Source: Chryseobacterium sp. MYb7 (GTDB lineage Bacteria; Bacteroidota; Bacteroidia; Flavobacteriales; Weeksellaceae). Taken from it: a DNA stretch of 41,183 nucleotides. The stretch spans positions 1 through 41,183 of the forward strand of contig NZ_PCOU01000038.1 in the NCBI RefSeq assembly GCF_002979455.1. Reading direction: 5' to 3'. The notes under the pieces are model-generated. The model saw nothing but the letters and a program-made list of their open reading frames with translations, was not told the origin of the DNA and ran no database searches. This document shows positions 1-8,251 of this stretch, in pieces; within the stretch, counting starts at the first letter, position 1, and every line of letters starts with the position of its first letter. Position numbers and translations under genes: made by a program.

Positions 1-312
1 TACAATAGCAGAAATATAATTCATCGTAATTAAGATGCTTCATGAACTATGTTCGTAAACCTTTAGTTTATGCTCAGAATGACACTGCTAATACTAAGTG
101 CTAAAAAAAGCCTTAGACATTTTACTGTCATTTAGCATCTAAAACTATCATCAATAAGCCTGGATTCCTACGAAATGACAAATGGAAATGAAAATCCATC
201 GCTAACCATCTATTCTATAGGAATCAGGATTTTAAAACTCCTAATAGCTCTCCATTACTAACCCAAAAACTCGCAACTCATAACCCGAAACTCTATAACC
301 TGAATCCCGGAT
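1..312. repeat. Gene-free stretch with repeat-like inverted arms
   Basis: No convincing gene is visible here. Arms at 159-177 (GGATTCCTACG core) and 210-228 (TATAGGAATC core) form an imperfect inverted repeat. The stretch at 262-300 (repeated ACTC.CAACTC/AACCCGAAACTC units) looks like the short repetitive intergenic DNA common between Chryseobacterium genes. A small hairpin, CCCGGAT-TCA-ATTCGGG (306-322), overlaps the stop of the minus-strand gene ending at 313 and could help end that transcript. The repeat status is judged by eye. Confidence 0.45.
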
Positions 313-882
313 TCAATTCGGGCCTATTGTGAAAACAATTTGGGTAGCATAAGTTGTTGCGGGAATGGTTACAGAAACGCCACTTATTTGAACTTGTCCA
401 TTAATACCTGAGAACGTTACACTGTTCCCCAGTCCTAAAATTCCGGAAAAATTGATGGTAAAGAATGCGGTAGCCACGGCTTGTGGTATTTCCACATAAG
501 TAGTTCCTCCATTGATGGTTGCAGTACAACCAAGGCAGAGTCCACTGATATTCGTTGTTCCGCCACTTCTTTTAGTATAGAGATGCAGATTACTATTCCA
601 TGTAGTTGGGGTATGATGTACGCTTATTCTTGCGGCCCCACTTGTAAGAAGATTTAGAAATGATCCGGGTAATGTTCCGGATAGAGTATATAAATTGGTA
701 GCACTCTCATAAGTTCCGGCATAGTTTGTTCCTGCTTCGGTGATGGCAGGTACACTTACAGTCCAGTTACTGCCGCCTACATTTATTGTTTGCCCTTTCA
801 TATAGTTAGTGACAATAACAAGAATAAAGCATATATATATCTTAAAATAGATTTCTTTGAAAAAGTGGGTGTTGATTTTCAT
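313..882 (-). CDS. Small secreted beta-sandwich protein, last gene of the chaperone/usher-like operon
   Basis: This 189-residue protein has an N-terminal signal/anchor of about 30 residues (ends near YMKGQ) followed by Thr/Gly/Ser-rich alternating sequence typical of an all-beta domain. It ends in the hydrophobic-alternating strand ATQIVFTIGPN. It is the most diverged of three small proteins in the operon: PAITEAGTNYAG recalls the APTEAGN segment of the other two, but the rest aligns poorly. It contains a CLGC cysteine pair near residues 115-118 that the others lack. It starts 9 bp after the preceding gene's stop. By position it could be a tip or terminal subunit, which is inference. No known family was recognised with confidence; DUF4402-like fimbrial proteins are an alternative. 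Confidence 0.75.
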   Translation of the reverse strand: MKINTHFFKEIYFKIYICFILVIVTNYMKGQTINVGGSNWTVSVPAITEAGTNYAGTYESATNLYTLSGTLPGSFLNLLTSGAARISVHHTPTTWNSNLHLYTKRSGGTTNISGLCLGCTATINGGTTYVEIPQAVATAFFTINFSGILGLGNSVTFSGINGQVQISGVSVTIPATTYATQIVFTIGPN

Positions 883-891
883 TTTTCAATT

Positions 892-1416
892 TTATTCTGT
901 GATGGTGTAGGTAATGACGACAGCTGTATTAGCCTGTGCAACTAAATTAGCATAAGTATTGGTAGTTAATGAAACAGTAAGCAGATGGCCGTTACTTAAA
1001 CCATTTCCTGTATATGCACCTCCAATTCCACTGATAATAGTAGTGGCAGTAGTAGATAGGGAAATGATCCCTGCGGAAGTTCCCAATGTCCCTCCTCCAG
1101 CTCCGGTAGCCGCTGCGGCCTGTACTCTTATATTAACTCCTGCGATGACTTTATTCACAGACGCTGTAATTCTTCTGGTAAGACCTCCGGGAGCAATAGC
1201 AGAAGTATAATTGATCCATTTAGAGGTATTGGGTGTGGGATTGCCAATAGCATTCCCAGCTTCTGTAGGAGCGGTAAAATTGAGTGAAAAACTTCCTGTA
1301 GGCTCAATATCCATTAAAGTGACAACAGGCAGTGTCATTGTTACATTGGTCTGGGAGTAAAATAATCCCGACAAAACAAAAAATGTTATTAACAAAAGGG
1401 AACGGATCAAAATCAT
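892..1416 (-). CDS. Secreted subunit-like beta-sandwich protein, paralog of the first gene of the operon
   Basis: A 174-residue protein with a Sec signal peptide (cleavage near FYSQ-TNV). The mature part shares clear blocks with the protein at 5058-5636: DIEP, FTAPTEAGN, W(I/L)NY(T/S)S, AAAATG.G.GTLGTSAG, TIISGIG.AYTGNG and a closing beta strand VVITYTITE. The region just after the signal alternates polar and hydrophobic residues (TMTLPVVTLMDIEP), as expected for an edge or donor strand. Its start overlaps the stop of the barrel gene by 4 bp (ATGA), so the two are translationally coupled. Its position after a chaperone-like and a barrel protein suggests a minor or adaptor subunit of a surface structure. 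No enzymatic motif is seen, and the family is not recognised. Confidence 0.8.
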   Translation of the reverse strand: MILIRSLLLITFFVLSGLFYSQTNVTMTLPVVTLMDIEPTGSFSLNFTAPTEAGNAIGNPTPNTSKWINYTSAIAPGGLTRRITASVNKVIAGVNIRVQAAAATGAGGGTLGTSAGIISLSTTATTIISGIGGAYTGNGLSNGHLLTVSLTTNTYANLVAQANTAVVITYTITE

Positions 1417-4160
1417 TTCTTCTTTTTTATTTCATTATATCCCACTTTTAAGGATTCCTGCTGGTATTTTATTTCTATCTGCTGCTTAACAACATTGATG
1501 CTTATTTTTTTTGTTTCCGAAGGCTGTAGCGTAAACTGAAATTTATCGTTGGAAACCTTGTAGCGTTTATCAAGACCATTACGGTAAACTTTTACGATCC
1601 AGTCTCCGGGTCTGAGGTAGGTGAAATCAAAATCCTCTCCTATAAAACAGATTTTTCGGTACGTTTGATCTTTACTGGTCGCTTCTATAATAATACTTTC
1701 CTTTTTCTTTTTTTGAACTAAAGGTTCAGGAAGTCCCGGTTGATTTTTATTTTCTGTTTCCAGAAATTGAATATGCCCCTTAACATTGGCCGCAGTAGTT
1801 AATCCGAAATTAAAAATATTTTCTTTGTTGCTGAGAGAAAGTGTGGCAGGAAAGGTTAACGTAGAAATATCATTGATATCTGTCGTTGAGCGGTCTATTT
1901 CCAGGAAATAATTTCCAGGGATCACATTTTTGAATACATAATTCCCCTCTTTATCGGTGACTGAAAGATAGCTGCCCAGCATTAATCTTATTCCTTCAGT
2001 CTTTTTGATCCCAAGGTTACTAACGTTTCCGGATAAAGAAATATATTCTGCTGTTTTCTGTACCGGAACGTTAGGACGCCAGGTATACCGCATGGAAAAT
2101 ATAAAATCTTTGTCTCCAATTTCTCCTCTCTGTAAAGAATATCTTCCGGAGAGGTCCAGTTCATTTCCGGGAAATAGCTGTTGATGAAAGAGAAGTTCAA
2201 ACAAATTTCTGTCTTTAAAATATTCTTCAGGCATATAATTGTTCTGATAAAAAATACTTAAAGAAGTTTTATCCGAGAACCTGCTGTATATTCTTGCTCC
2301 GTAGTAAAGCTGTTTCTGATTCTGCAGCTGGTATCTTGAGCTGATAGCATAACTTCCGAATACATTAAAAGATGTTCTGAATTTTTGAAATGAAAGATTA
2401 GCGGAATAGAAGGTTGAATTACCACTAAATCCTAGCAGATAATTGTTTGTCTTTCCAAACTGTCCTTCTAAGTTTACCTGAAACATTCCGATCTTCTGAT
2501 CTATGCTCACTTTGAAAAAACGCTCATAATAATCAAACTGTTTGGGTTCCAGACGATCCTGGTATTTCTGATAGCCATTATTAAGGATAATAGAGCCATT
2601 GGATAGATATTTATACTGTAATCCATACTGGAAATACTGTCTGTACGGAGCAGCTAAAAACAGAGTGTCTCTCTGAAAATTTTTAACATCCTGAGTATAA
2701 TTGACAAAAGCACCTAGTTTTTTTGAAATTTTGTAATAAACACTTCCATTAAAGGTATTGGTGTTGGTGAAATATCCGGCAAATTCTGGGCTTGCTTTTA
2801 CATACATTAAACTTCCGTTGAATTTTTCAAAAGTAGCATCAGCCTGAAGCATATAAGCTGTTCCATCGGTCTGTTTTGTAGTACTGTATGCCACTTCTCC
2901 GGAGAGATTGATGTTTCCGGATATTTTGAATTTTCCCTTTGCATAAGGAAGGTGTGCATCAGAATCCAGTCTTACGTCACTATATCTGGTTTCTCCTTTT
3001 CTTGGTGTTTTATAAAGATATCCGATAGAAATTTCTGACTGTTTCCTGATTTTAAAGGTGGAATAGAAATTAAACTCATCTTTTATATCTCTGAAAAACC
3101 TTGGATGATTATAGAAACCTCCAATGCTCACTTTATTAAAATCATACCGGATTTCTGCACCGCGGCCGTATCTTGCAAATTCCGTTAAGTAGGATGAAGA
3201 GTAGGTTTTATCACCCAGATGAATGAAAAAATCATCACGTTTATAGTTTAAAAAATATTCTTCATATTGAGTAAATGAATTAAGCTCTACAGGATTGTGT
3301 GTAACTGCCCGAAATTCGACTTGGTTTTTATTATCTTTATCAAGTGTCCCTTTCCCATAGATTTCCCCCTGAAAACCGTCATTGTAAACGCCCATATTCT
3401 TCATTCCGATAAAAGATAACGAAACGGCAACAGGAAGCCTGTGATAAATGTCATTTTCTGAGGGTTTTATGGAGATTACCTGAGTGCTTATGTAAACACT
3501 TTGATTTTCCTTACTGTGACCTTTTGAATACACCGAAAGATTAAGGTTTTGAAATTCATTTTGGCTCAGTTCAGGATTTGTTACTTTGTGGATTGTGATT
3601 ATTTTTGACTCATTGGGTTCTAATACTAATGAAAAATCACCATCAATAACTGCATTTTTACTTTCCAAAAAAATGTCTTCCGTTATATTGCCATTATTTT
3701 TTAAAAGAAAGGTAGCTCTGATCGTTTCTCCAGCCCTTACAAATTCTGGTGAATCCAGAGCTGTGACAGAAAGATTTCTGCTTCCTGAAACGTTTATTTT
3801 GGATGTTTTTGTGAAGGATATTCCGTTGCTGCGATCGGTAATATTCAATGTTACGGAATAATTACCCTGTCCTGTTTCTGCTGCTATACGCAAGGGTACC
3901 AGATAAACCGAAGTTTCATGGGGGGCAATCTGAAACTCTCCTTTTGCTAAAATGGGGGTAATAGATGGAGTTGATGTGGTGGCTGAAATCTCATACGTTT
4001 TGTTTTCAGCTGAATTATTTTCTAATGTAAAAGGGATAGAAGTAGACATTCCCGGCATTAGACTATCTTTTTTACTGATCAATCGGTTGGATTGATGTTG
4101 AGAAAAAATAAATACCGGGAATAATGATATAATAATAAATAAAGTCCAAGTTCTAATCAT
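1413..4160 (-). CDS. Large outer-membrane barrel with N-terminal Ig-like and C-terminal CarboxypepD_reg-like domains (usher-like)
   Basis: A 915-residue protein. Residues 1-20 are a signal peptide (ends FIFSQ). About 22-235 are two Ig-like/NEW-type domains (e.g. AGETIRATFLLKNNGNITEDIFLE). About 240-725 are many alternating amphipathic strands rich in Tyr/Phe with short turns, typical of a large outer-membrane beta-barrel. About 728-800 is a CarboxypepD_reg-like domain (DKEGNYVFKNVIPGNYFLEI). The last 110 residues look like another beta-sandwich. Size and the barrel-between-Ig-domains plan resemble fimbrial ushers of the alternate/ECP type, and the gene lies directly after a chaperone-like gene (8-bp overlap) and before a subunit-like gene (4-bp overlap). 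No TonB box or plug domain is apparent, so a TonB receptor is unlikely. The usher role is inferred from architecture and context, not from a recognised family match. Confidence 0.7.
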   Translation of the reverse strand: MIRTWTLFIIISLFPVFIFSQHQSNRLISKKDSLMPGMSTSIPFTLENNSAENKTYEISATTSTPSITPILAKGEFQIAPHETSVYLVPLRIAAETGQGNYSVTLNITDRSNGISFTKTSKINVSGSRNLSVTALDSPEFVRAGETIRATFLLKNNGNITEDIFLESKNAVIDGDFSLVLEPNESKIITIHKVTNPELSQNEFQNLNLSVYSKGHSKENQSVYISTQVISIKPSENDIYHRLPVAVSLSFIGMKNMGVYNDGFQGEIYGKGTLDKDNKNQVEFRAVTHNPVELNSFTQYEEYFLNYKRDDFFIHLGDKTYSSSYLTEFARYGRGAEIRYDFNKVSIGGFYNHPRFFRDIKDEFNFYSTFKIRKQSEISIGYLYKTPRKGETRYSDVRLDSDAHLPYAKGKFKISGNINLSGEVAYSTTKQTDGTAYMLQADATFEKFNGSLMYVKASPEFAGYFTNTNTFNGSVYYKISKKLGAFVNYTQDVKNFQRDTLFLAAPYRQYFQYGLQYKYLSNGSIILNNGYQKYQDRLEPKQFDYYERFFKVSIDQKIGMFQVNLEGQFGKTNNYLLGFSGNSTFYSANLSFQKFRTSFNVFGSYAISSRYQLQNQKQLYYGARIYSRFSDKTSLSIFYQNNYMPEEYFKDRNLFELLFHQQLFPGNELDLSGRYSLQRGEIGDKDFIFSMRYTWRPNVPVQKTAEYISLSGNVSNLGIKKTEGIRLMLGSYLSVTDKEGNYVFKNVIPGNYFLEIDRSTTDINDISTLTFPATLSLSNKENIFNFGLTTAANVKGHIQFLETENKNQPGLPEPLVQKKKKESIIIEATSKDQTYRKICFIGEDFDFTYLRPGDWIVKVYRNGLDKRYKVSNDKFQFTLQPSETKKISINVVKQQIEIKYQQESLKVGYNEIKKKK

Positions 4161-4956
4161 TTTTTACTTCTAATTCCACATTGAGTGCAAATGCATTCTC
4201 CTCTTCATCCGTAGCTATAATGGTGGCTTTGTATTTGTCTGGTGGTACTTTACTGATATCAATGTAAAATGTCTTTGAGGTTTCAGGTAACAGCCCCATT
4301 GTTAAACTTGAATAAGTTCCTACTTTTTCACCTGTTTTACGGTTATAGATTTCAATAGTTGTTGTGGGTTTACAGTAAAGATTACCATTATTGGCTATTG
4401 CAATCTTCGCGGTTTGTTTTCCCTCCTGCTTTTCTACTTTTACGCTTTCAAACTTAAGATTAGGTTTTGCCTTTTCTGTTTCAAAATCGGTAATAACCTG
4501 AATAGCATATCGTATCACAGAAGTGATGCTCACTCCAGGTTTACCGTCGCTGGGTTTTATTTCCTCTACCGGCTCTACAATGATGACACTCCAATAGCTT
4601 CCCGGATCTATGGTTTGATTGGGAATGGTTATTTCATAAAATACCTCTGTCTTTTCTTTACCTTTCAACGTAACCAGATTGGTATTAAGTTTTATCCACT
4701 CTCCGTTGGTACGTTTATTGGTACGTACTGCTGTGTAATTGATGGTTCCATCAGCATGATAATCAAAATCCTGTAAAAATAATTTTACACTCTGAGGGTT
4801 ACTGCTCGTGTTTTCAATGGAAACTTTTCCTTTGTAAACCTTCCCGTTTTCTATTTTATAAGAATGCGTAAGCCCGTTGAGAATCACAATGCCGGCATGT
4901 AAAAAGCTGAACTGCAAAATCAGGGTGATCAAAAGAAGAATACGCTTTATCATCAT
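4153..4956 (-). CDS. Periplasmic two-Ig-domain chaperone-like protein (DUF916/PapD-like)
   Basis: A 267-residue protein with a signal peptide (MMIKRILLLITLILQFSFLHA, mature from about residue 22) and two predicted beta-sandwich domains: about 25-150 (YKGKVSIENTSSNPQSVKLFLQDF ... PGSYWSVIIVEP) and 160-265 (KIAIANNGNLYCKPTTTIEIY ... VPPDKYKATIIATD). The first domain reads like a DUF916 or fimbrial-chaperone domain: a norm-type start, a strand ending in a P-G-S/K-Y-W-S/G-V-I-I motif, and basic positions in strands that could anchor a client's C-terminus. The length fits periplasmic chaperones (230-270 residues). The start ATG at 4956 is followed by a second ATG that would work equally well. It lies between a subunit-like gene and the barrel gene. 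The fold is judged from pattern only. Confidence 0.7.
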   Translation of the reverse strand: MMIKRILLLITLILQFSFLHAGIVILNGLTHSYKIENGKVYKGKVSIENTSSNPQSVKLFLQDFDYHADGTINYTAVRTNKRTNGEWIKLNTNLVTLKGKEKTEVFYEITIPNQTIDPGSYWSVIIVEPVEEIKPSDGKPGVSITSVIRYAIQVITDFETEKAKPNLKFESVKVEKQEGKQTAKIAIANNGNLYCKPTTTIEIYNRKTGEKVGTYSSLTMGLLPETSKTFYIDISKVPPDKYKATIIATDEEENAFALNVELEVKND

Positions 4957-5057
4957 GTAAAGTTGGGTGTTAAATCATTAATAATACAAAACCAGGAAGA
5001 AACTGAATGACAACTTCTTCTTGCTTTTGAAATACGAATTAAGAATTTATTTAAATT

Positions 5058-5636
5058 CTAATTGTCTGATATCGTATAAGTAACGGTAGCTGCTACTGTG
5101 GCTGTTGCCTGCAAATCTGCGTACGCTGCTACCCCTCCAGGACCACTTCCGGCAGCAAGGGCATAGGTAAGATTGTGTCCGTTGTTGGCGCCATTTCCTG
5201 TATAAGCACTTCCGATACCTGAAATAATCGTCTGGCCGGCAGCACTTAAAGTCAATAGACCTGCGGATGTTCCTAATGTACCAGCTCCAGATCCAGTAGC
5301 TGCAGCAGCAGTTACATGAAGATCAACTCCAGGGATGATAGCATTCATGACTACACTTACATTACGGGTAGGATCTGCAACAGATTTGATGGAAGAATAA
5401 TTAAGCCATAATGTAGTGTTGGCCGCAGCTGGAATAATAGGATTCCCCGCTTCTGTAGGCGCTGTAAATCCAAGAGTAATATTTTTCGTGGCAGCTGGTT
5501 CAATATCTACCAACGCAACTTCGGGAATAGAAATAGTGACTGTATGATTGTCTGTATTGGTATCCTGCGCGCTCAGGTTCCCGGACAGAGCAAACGCAAA
5601 TAAAGACATTGCAATAGTTAAATTTAAATTTTTCAT
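5058..5636 (-). CDS. Secreted major subunit-like beta-sandwich protein, first gene of the operon
   Basis: The frame is open upstream to 5738, but the start is placed at the ATG at 5634-5636 because this gives a normal signal peptide (MKNLNLTIAMSLFAFALSGN, then LSAQ). The extra 34 upstream residues are Ile/Tyr/Phe-rich AT-coded sequence. The product is 192 residues. The mature part opens with an alternating strand (TVTISIPEVALVDIEP), then the blocks FTAPTEAGN, WLNYSS, AAAATGSGAGTLGTSAG and TIISGIGSAYTGNG, and a final strand TVTYTISDN. These blocks are shared with 892-1416. First place in the operon and high Ala/Gly/Thr content suggest the most abundant product, by analogy with major pilins. 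About 100 bp separates it from the chaperone-like gene. The function is inferred. Confidence 0.78.
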   Translation of the reverse strand: MKNLNLTIAMSLFAFALSGNLSAQDTNTDNHTVTISIPEVALVDIEPAATKNITLGFTAPTEAGNPIIPAAANTTLWLNYSSIKSVADPTRNVSVVMNAIIPGVDLHVTAAAATGSGAGTLGTSAGLLTLSAAGQTIISGIGSAYTGNGANNGHNLTYALAAGSGPGGVAAYADLQATATVAATVTYTISDN

Positions 5637-5770
5637 GAGGCTGATAATTAGTTGAGTGAATATAACAAAAATCAGTATAATTTGAAAAAAATATATTATA
5701 ATTTTTATATTAATACATATTTCAATTATGTAATGCATTATATGTGAAATATTCTTTAACAGAATAAGTC

Positions 5771-5805
5771 AAAAAAATCCTGCACAAAAATGTACAGGAT
5801 TTTAT
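5771..5805 (-). terminator. Hairpin terminator after the phospholipase C gene
   Basis: Arms 5774-5786 and 5791-5803 (core ATCCTGCACA / TGTACAGGAT, one mismatch, 4-nt loop) are flanked by A7 on the left, which reads as a T-run on the minus strand. It lies 20 bp beyond the phospholipase C stop. It may also stop transcription toward the gene at 5058-5636, so that operon would need its own promoter in 5637-5770. I could not find a clean TAnnTTTG there. Confidence 0.75.
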
Positions 5806-5823
5806 TAGTATTATAAGCGTTTT

Positions 5824-8175
5824 CTATGCCCAGTGCGGATCAGAAACAGACACTTTTCCGGTCTCTATTCTTCCTGCAAAATGCCATAGATGATCATTAA
5901 GCGTTAATTTCAAATCATACCAACCTTTATTTTTATCAAGATCAATGATGATTTTTTCTTCAGGCTTTTGTACTGCAATTGTCTTTTTAGTCTTTCCGTA
6001 AAGATCTTCCAGCTGTAGGGAAACAGTATTCTTTTTATGGTTTCTGACAGTCAGCTCAATCTGACTTTTTGAAGCCAAATTCACCAAAATTACCTCCAAT
6101 TCCGGGGTATTCTGGCCTTTAAATTTCCTAAAAAAGCCATTGGGACCGAAAATTTCGTAATCATAAGCTTCGGATTGTACAGGATGGGATAGTTCCTGCT
6201 TTGCATAAAGCGCGTATGAAAAATGGTAATTATTACTATCAAATTGGGTTCTGTTATACACTAAAAGTGGAACTCCATTTTCTTTTAAATTCACCATTTT
6301 GATATGTTCACCTTCCAAATTGACATGGAAATGATAAGGAAGCGGATTTGATGGTTTTAAACCTCTCTCCTGAATGTCAAGTAAGTTCTCTTGAAGTTCA
6401 TTTTCAGAATACCATTTCAGATTGGGAACAGGTTTATTTTTAGCGGCATTAATAGTTTTAGCATAATCTTTCTGATCCAGATAATCCATCTGTGGAGCTT
6501 TTACACTGGAAGAATTGAATGCAGAAGTAAGATCTCCGCACACCGCTCTTCTCCAGTCGCTGATATTATCCACATGTACATTCTTTTTGAATTTCTTCAT
6601 AATGAATTTCTCCAGAAACTGAAGCACAGAAGTATGATCTGATACTTCGGAATTTACAAAACCTCCTTTTGTCCATGGTGAAGCAATGATCATTGGTACT
6701 CTATAGCCTAATCCAACAGTTCCTTCTACTTTTTCATAACTTTTTAAAGAAGGATTGCTCATGTATTCCTGAGATTTATCCACATATTCTACTCCTTCTT
6801 TTCCGTTCATATCAACAGGCTGGCTCGGGTTCACCGGTGGAGCGAATGGTAGTACGTGATCGAAATATCCGTCGTTTTCATCGTAATTGATGATGAAGAT
6901 TGTCTTTTTCCATGTTTCAGGATCTTTGGTAAGAATATTTAAGACTTCAGAAATATACCATGCTCCATACCAAGGTGATCCCGGATGATCAGAAAAATGT
7001 TCGGGAGCTACAAGCCATGAAACCAGCGGCAATTTTTTCTCTTCTACATCTTTACGGAACTGGAACAATACATCACCTTCCGGAACAACCAGTCTTTCGC
7101 CGTTTTCATCTTTTCCGATTTCCAGTTTCCAATAATCAGGATCATTGGAATTGGTAGTAAAAGCTTTTTCATGAATGTTTTTTTCTTCTTTTGAAAGTTT
7201 GGAATAATTATCCGGATGATACTTTATCTGGTCTTCCTGAACTTCAGCCAGCATTGCTTCCAGCCTTTCCTTCTGATTAGGGGTCTTTTCAATTTCCTGC
7301 TTCAGGTAAGCAATGATATTGGGAATATTCTGATAATATCCTTTTGAAAACTTAACGTTGAATTTTGCAAACCATTCAATCGGGTTATCGGTGAAATTAC
7401 TTAGCCAGGCTTCCTGTTCTCCGGACATTCCTTTTTGAAGACTGATTTCATTCTGATAAATTTTCCACGAAACATTCTGCTGTTCTAAAATTTCCGGGAA
7501 ACTTTTCCATTTTGCCTGTTTCGCTTTATCATAATCAATATTTTCATTCACAACATTGGCTTTTACTTTTCCGTTTTGCTGCTCTCTCAATGTTCCGGAC
7601 CAAAGGAAAAGTCTGTTCGGAGTAGTTCCGGTAAGTGAAGAGCAGAAATACTGATCAAATATGGTAAAAGCGTCTGCCAGCTGATAATAGAACGGTAGGT
7701 CTTCACGATTATAATAACCCAGTGTAAGCGGAATATTTTTGTAATCTTTATTTCCTGAAGCTTTCGCCTGAAGCCATTGGTCAAATTTACCTTTGTTCAG
7801 TGCTTTCTGTTGATCAGCCCATGAATGGGGCAGTGAGCTCATCCATGTTGATTTGGTATTTCTCAGATCCAGACGGGCAGGAGATGCATATTTTCCCTCA
7901 TCATTCTTTTGAAAGAAAACAGAATGACCATCCTGTTTTACAAAGGCTCTTTTATCCAAAAAACCTCTTACTCCTTTAAGAGCACCAAAAGCGTGGTCAA
8001 ATGAACGATTCTCCTGCATCAGGATTACTACATGTTCTGCATCATAAAATGTAGACTGTGCAGTCGGATCAATGGCTAAAGCTTTTAAAATGGATGGATG
8101 AAGAACACTTGAAGTTCCTAATCCAGCTAGTAATAGACTTGATTTTTCTAAAAATTCTCTTCTGTTCATGTTCAA
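5824..8175 (-). CDS. Tat-exported phospholipase C, phosphocholine-specific type
   Basis: A 783-residue protein of the phosphoesterase (AcpA/bacterial PLC) family, which hydrolyses phosphatidylcholine-type lipids to diacylglycerol and a phosphorylated headgroup. A twin-arginine signal NRREFLEKSS lies at residues 4-13. Catalytic-domain motifs are MQENRSFDHAFG (53-64), TGTTPNRLFLWSGT, NYDENDGYFDHVLP (metal site), GLGYRVPMIIASPW and DHTSVLQFLEKF. Two C-terminal beta domains (about 595-690 and 695-783) match the DUF756 pair and end in the typical SDPHW. The length is close to the family norm. It is the third gene of the susC-susD-plc unit, with a 76-bp gap from susD that holds a stem-loop. The context suggests that SusC/D take up the released product or capture the lipid. 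Choline specificity is assumed from family membership. Confidence 0.92.
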   Translation of the reverse strand: MNMNRREFLEKSSLLLAGLGTSSVLHPSILKALAIDPTAQSTFYDAEHVVILMQENRSFDHAFGALKGVRGFLDKRAFVKQDGHSVFFQKNDEGKYASPARLDLRNTKSTWMSSLPHSWADQQKALNKGKFDQWLQAKASGNKDYKNIPLTLGYYNREDLPFYYQLADAFTIFDQYFCSSLTGTTPNRLFLWSGTLREQQNGKVKANVVNENIDYDKAKQAKWKSFPEILEQQNVSWKIYQNEISLQKGMSGEQEAWLSNFTDNPIEWFAKFNVKFSKGYYQNIPNIIAYLKQEIEKTPNQKERLEAMLAEVQEDQIKYHPDNYSKLSKEEKNIHEKAFTTNSNDPDYWKLEIGKDENGERLVVPEGDVLFQFRKDVEEKKLPLVSWLVAPEHFSDHPGSPWYGAWYISEVLNILTKDPETWKKTIFIINYDENDGYFDHVLPFAPPVNPSQPVDMNGKEGVEYVDKSQEYMSNPSLKSYEKVEGTVGLGYRVPMIIASPWTKGGFVNSEVSDHTSVLQFLEKFIMKKFKKNVHVDNISDWRRAVCGDLTSAFNSSSVKAPQMDYLDQKDYAKTINAAKNKPVPNLKWYSENELQENLLDIQERGLKPSNPLPYHFHVNLEGEHIKMVNLKENGVPLLVYNRTQFDSNNYHFSYALYAKQELSHPVQSEAYDYEIFGPNGFFRKFKGQNTPELEVILVNLASKSQIELTVRNHKKNTVSLQLEDLYGKTKKTIAVQKPEEKIIIDLDKNKGWYDLKLTLNDHLWHFAGRIETGKVSVSDPHWA

Positions 8176-8185
8176 TCGTAATAAG

Positions 8186-8226
8186 AAAGAAACCGCAAGT
8201 TAATAGGATTTTCCTGCGATTTCTTT
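8186..8226 (-). other. Stem-loop in the susD-plc gap
   Basis: Arms 8186-8197 (AAAGAAACCGCA) and 8215-8226 (TGCGATTTCTTT) pair with one mismatch and enclose a smaller GGA..TCC stem. No clear T-run follows on the minus strand. A role in mRNA processing, partial termination or 3'-end protection of the susCD part is more likely than a full terminator. This is inference from shape. Confidence 0.5.
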
Positions 8227-8251
8227 GTTTTATATAAAAATAATCAGATTT

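Noticed and set aside
313..5636. Calling the small operon proteins true WxL-domain proteins
   Set aside because: The WxL motifs are not present. Only W(I/L)NY is seen, and the resemblance rests on the chaperone-like neighbour and gene layout.
5637..5738. Longer N-terminus for the first gene of the subunit operon
   Set aside because: The added 34 residues are AT-coded Ile/Tyr/Phe-rich sequence ahead of a complete signal peptide starting at 5636.
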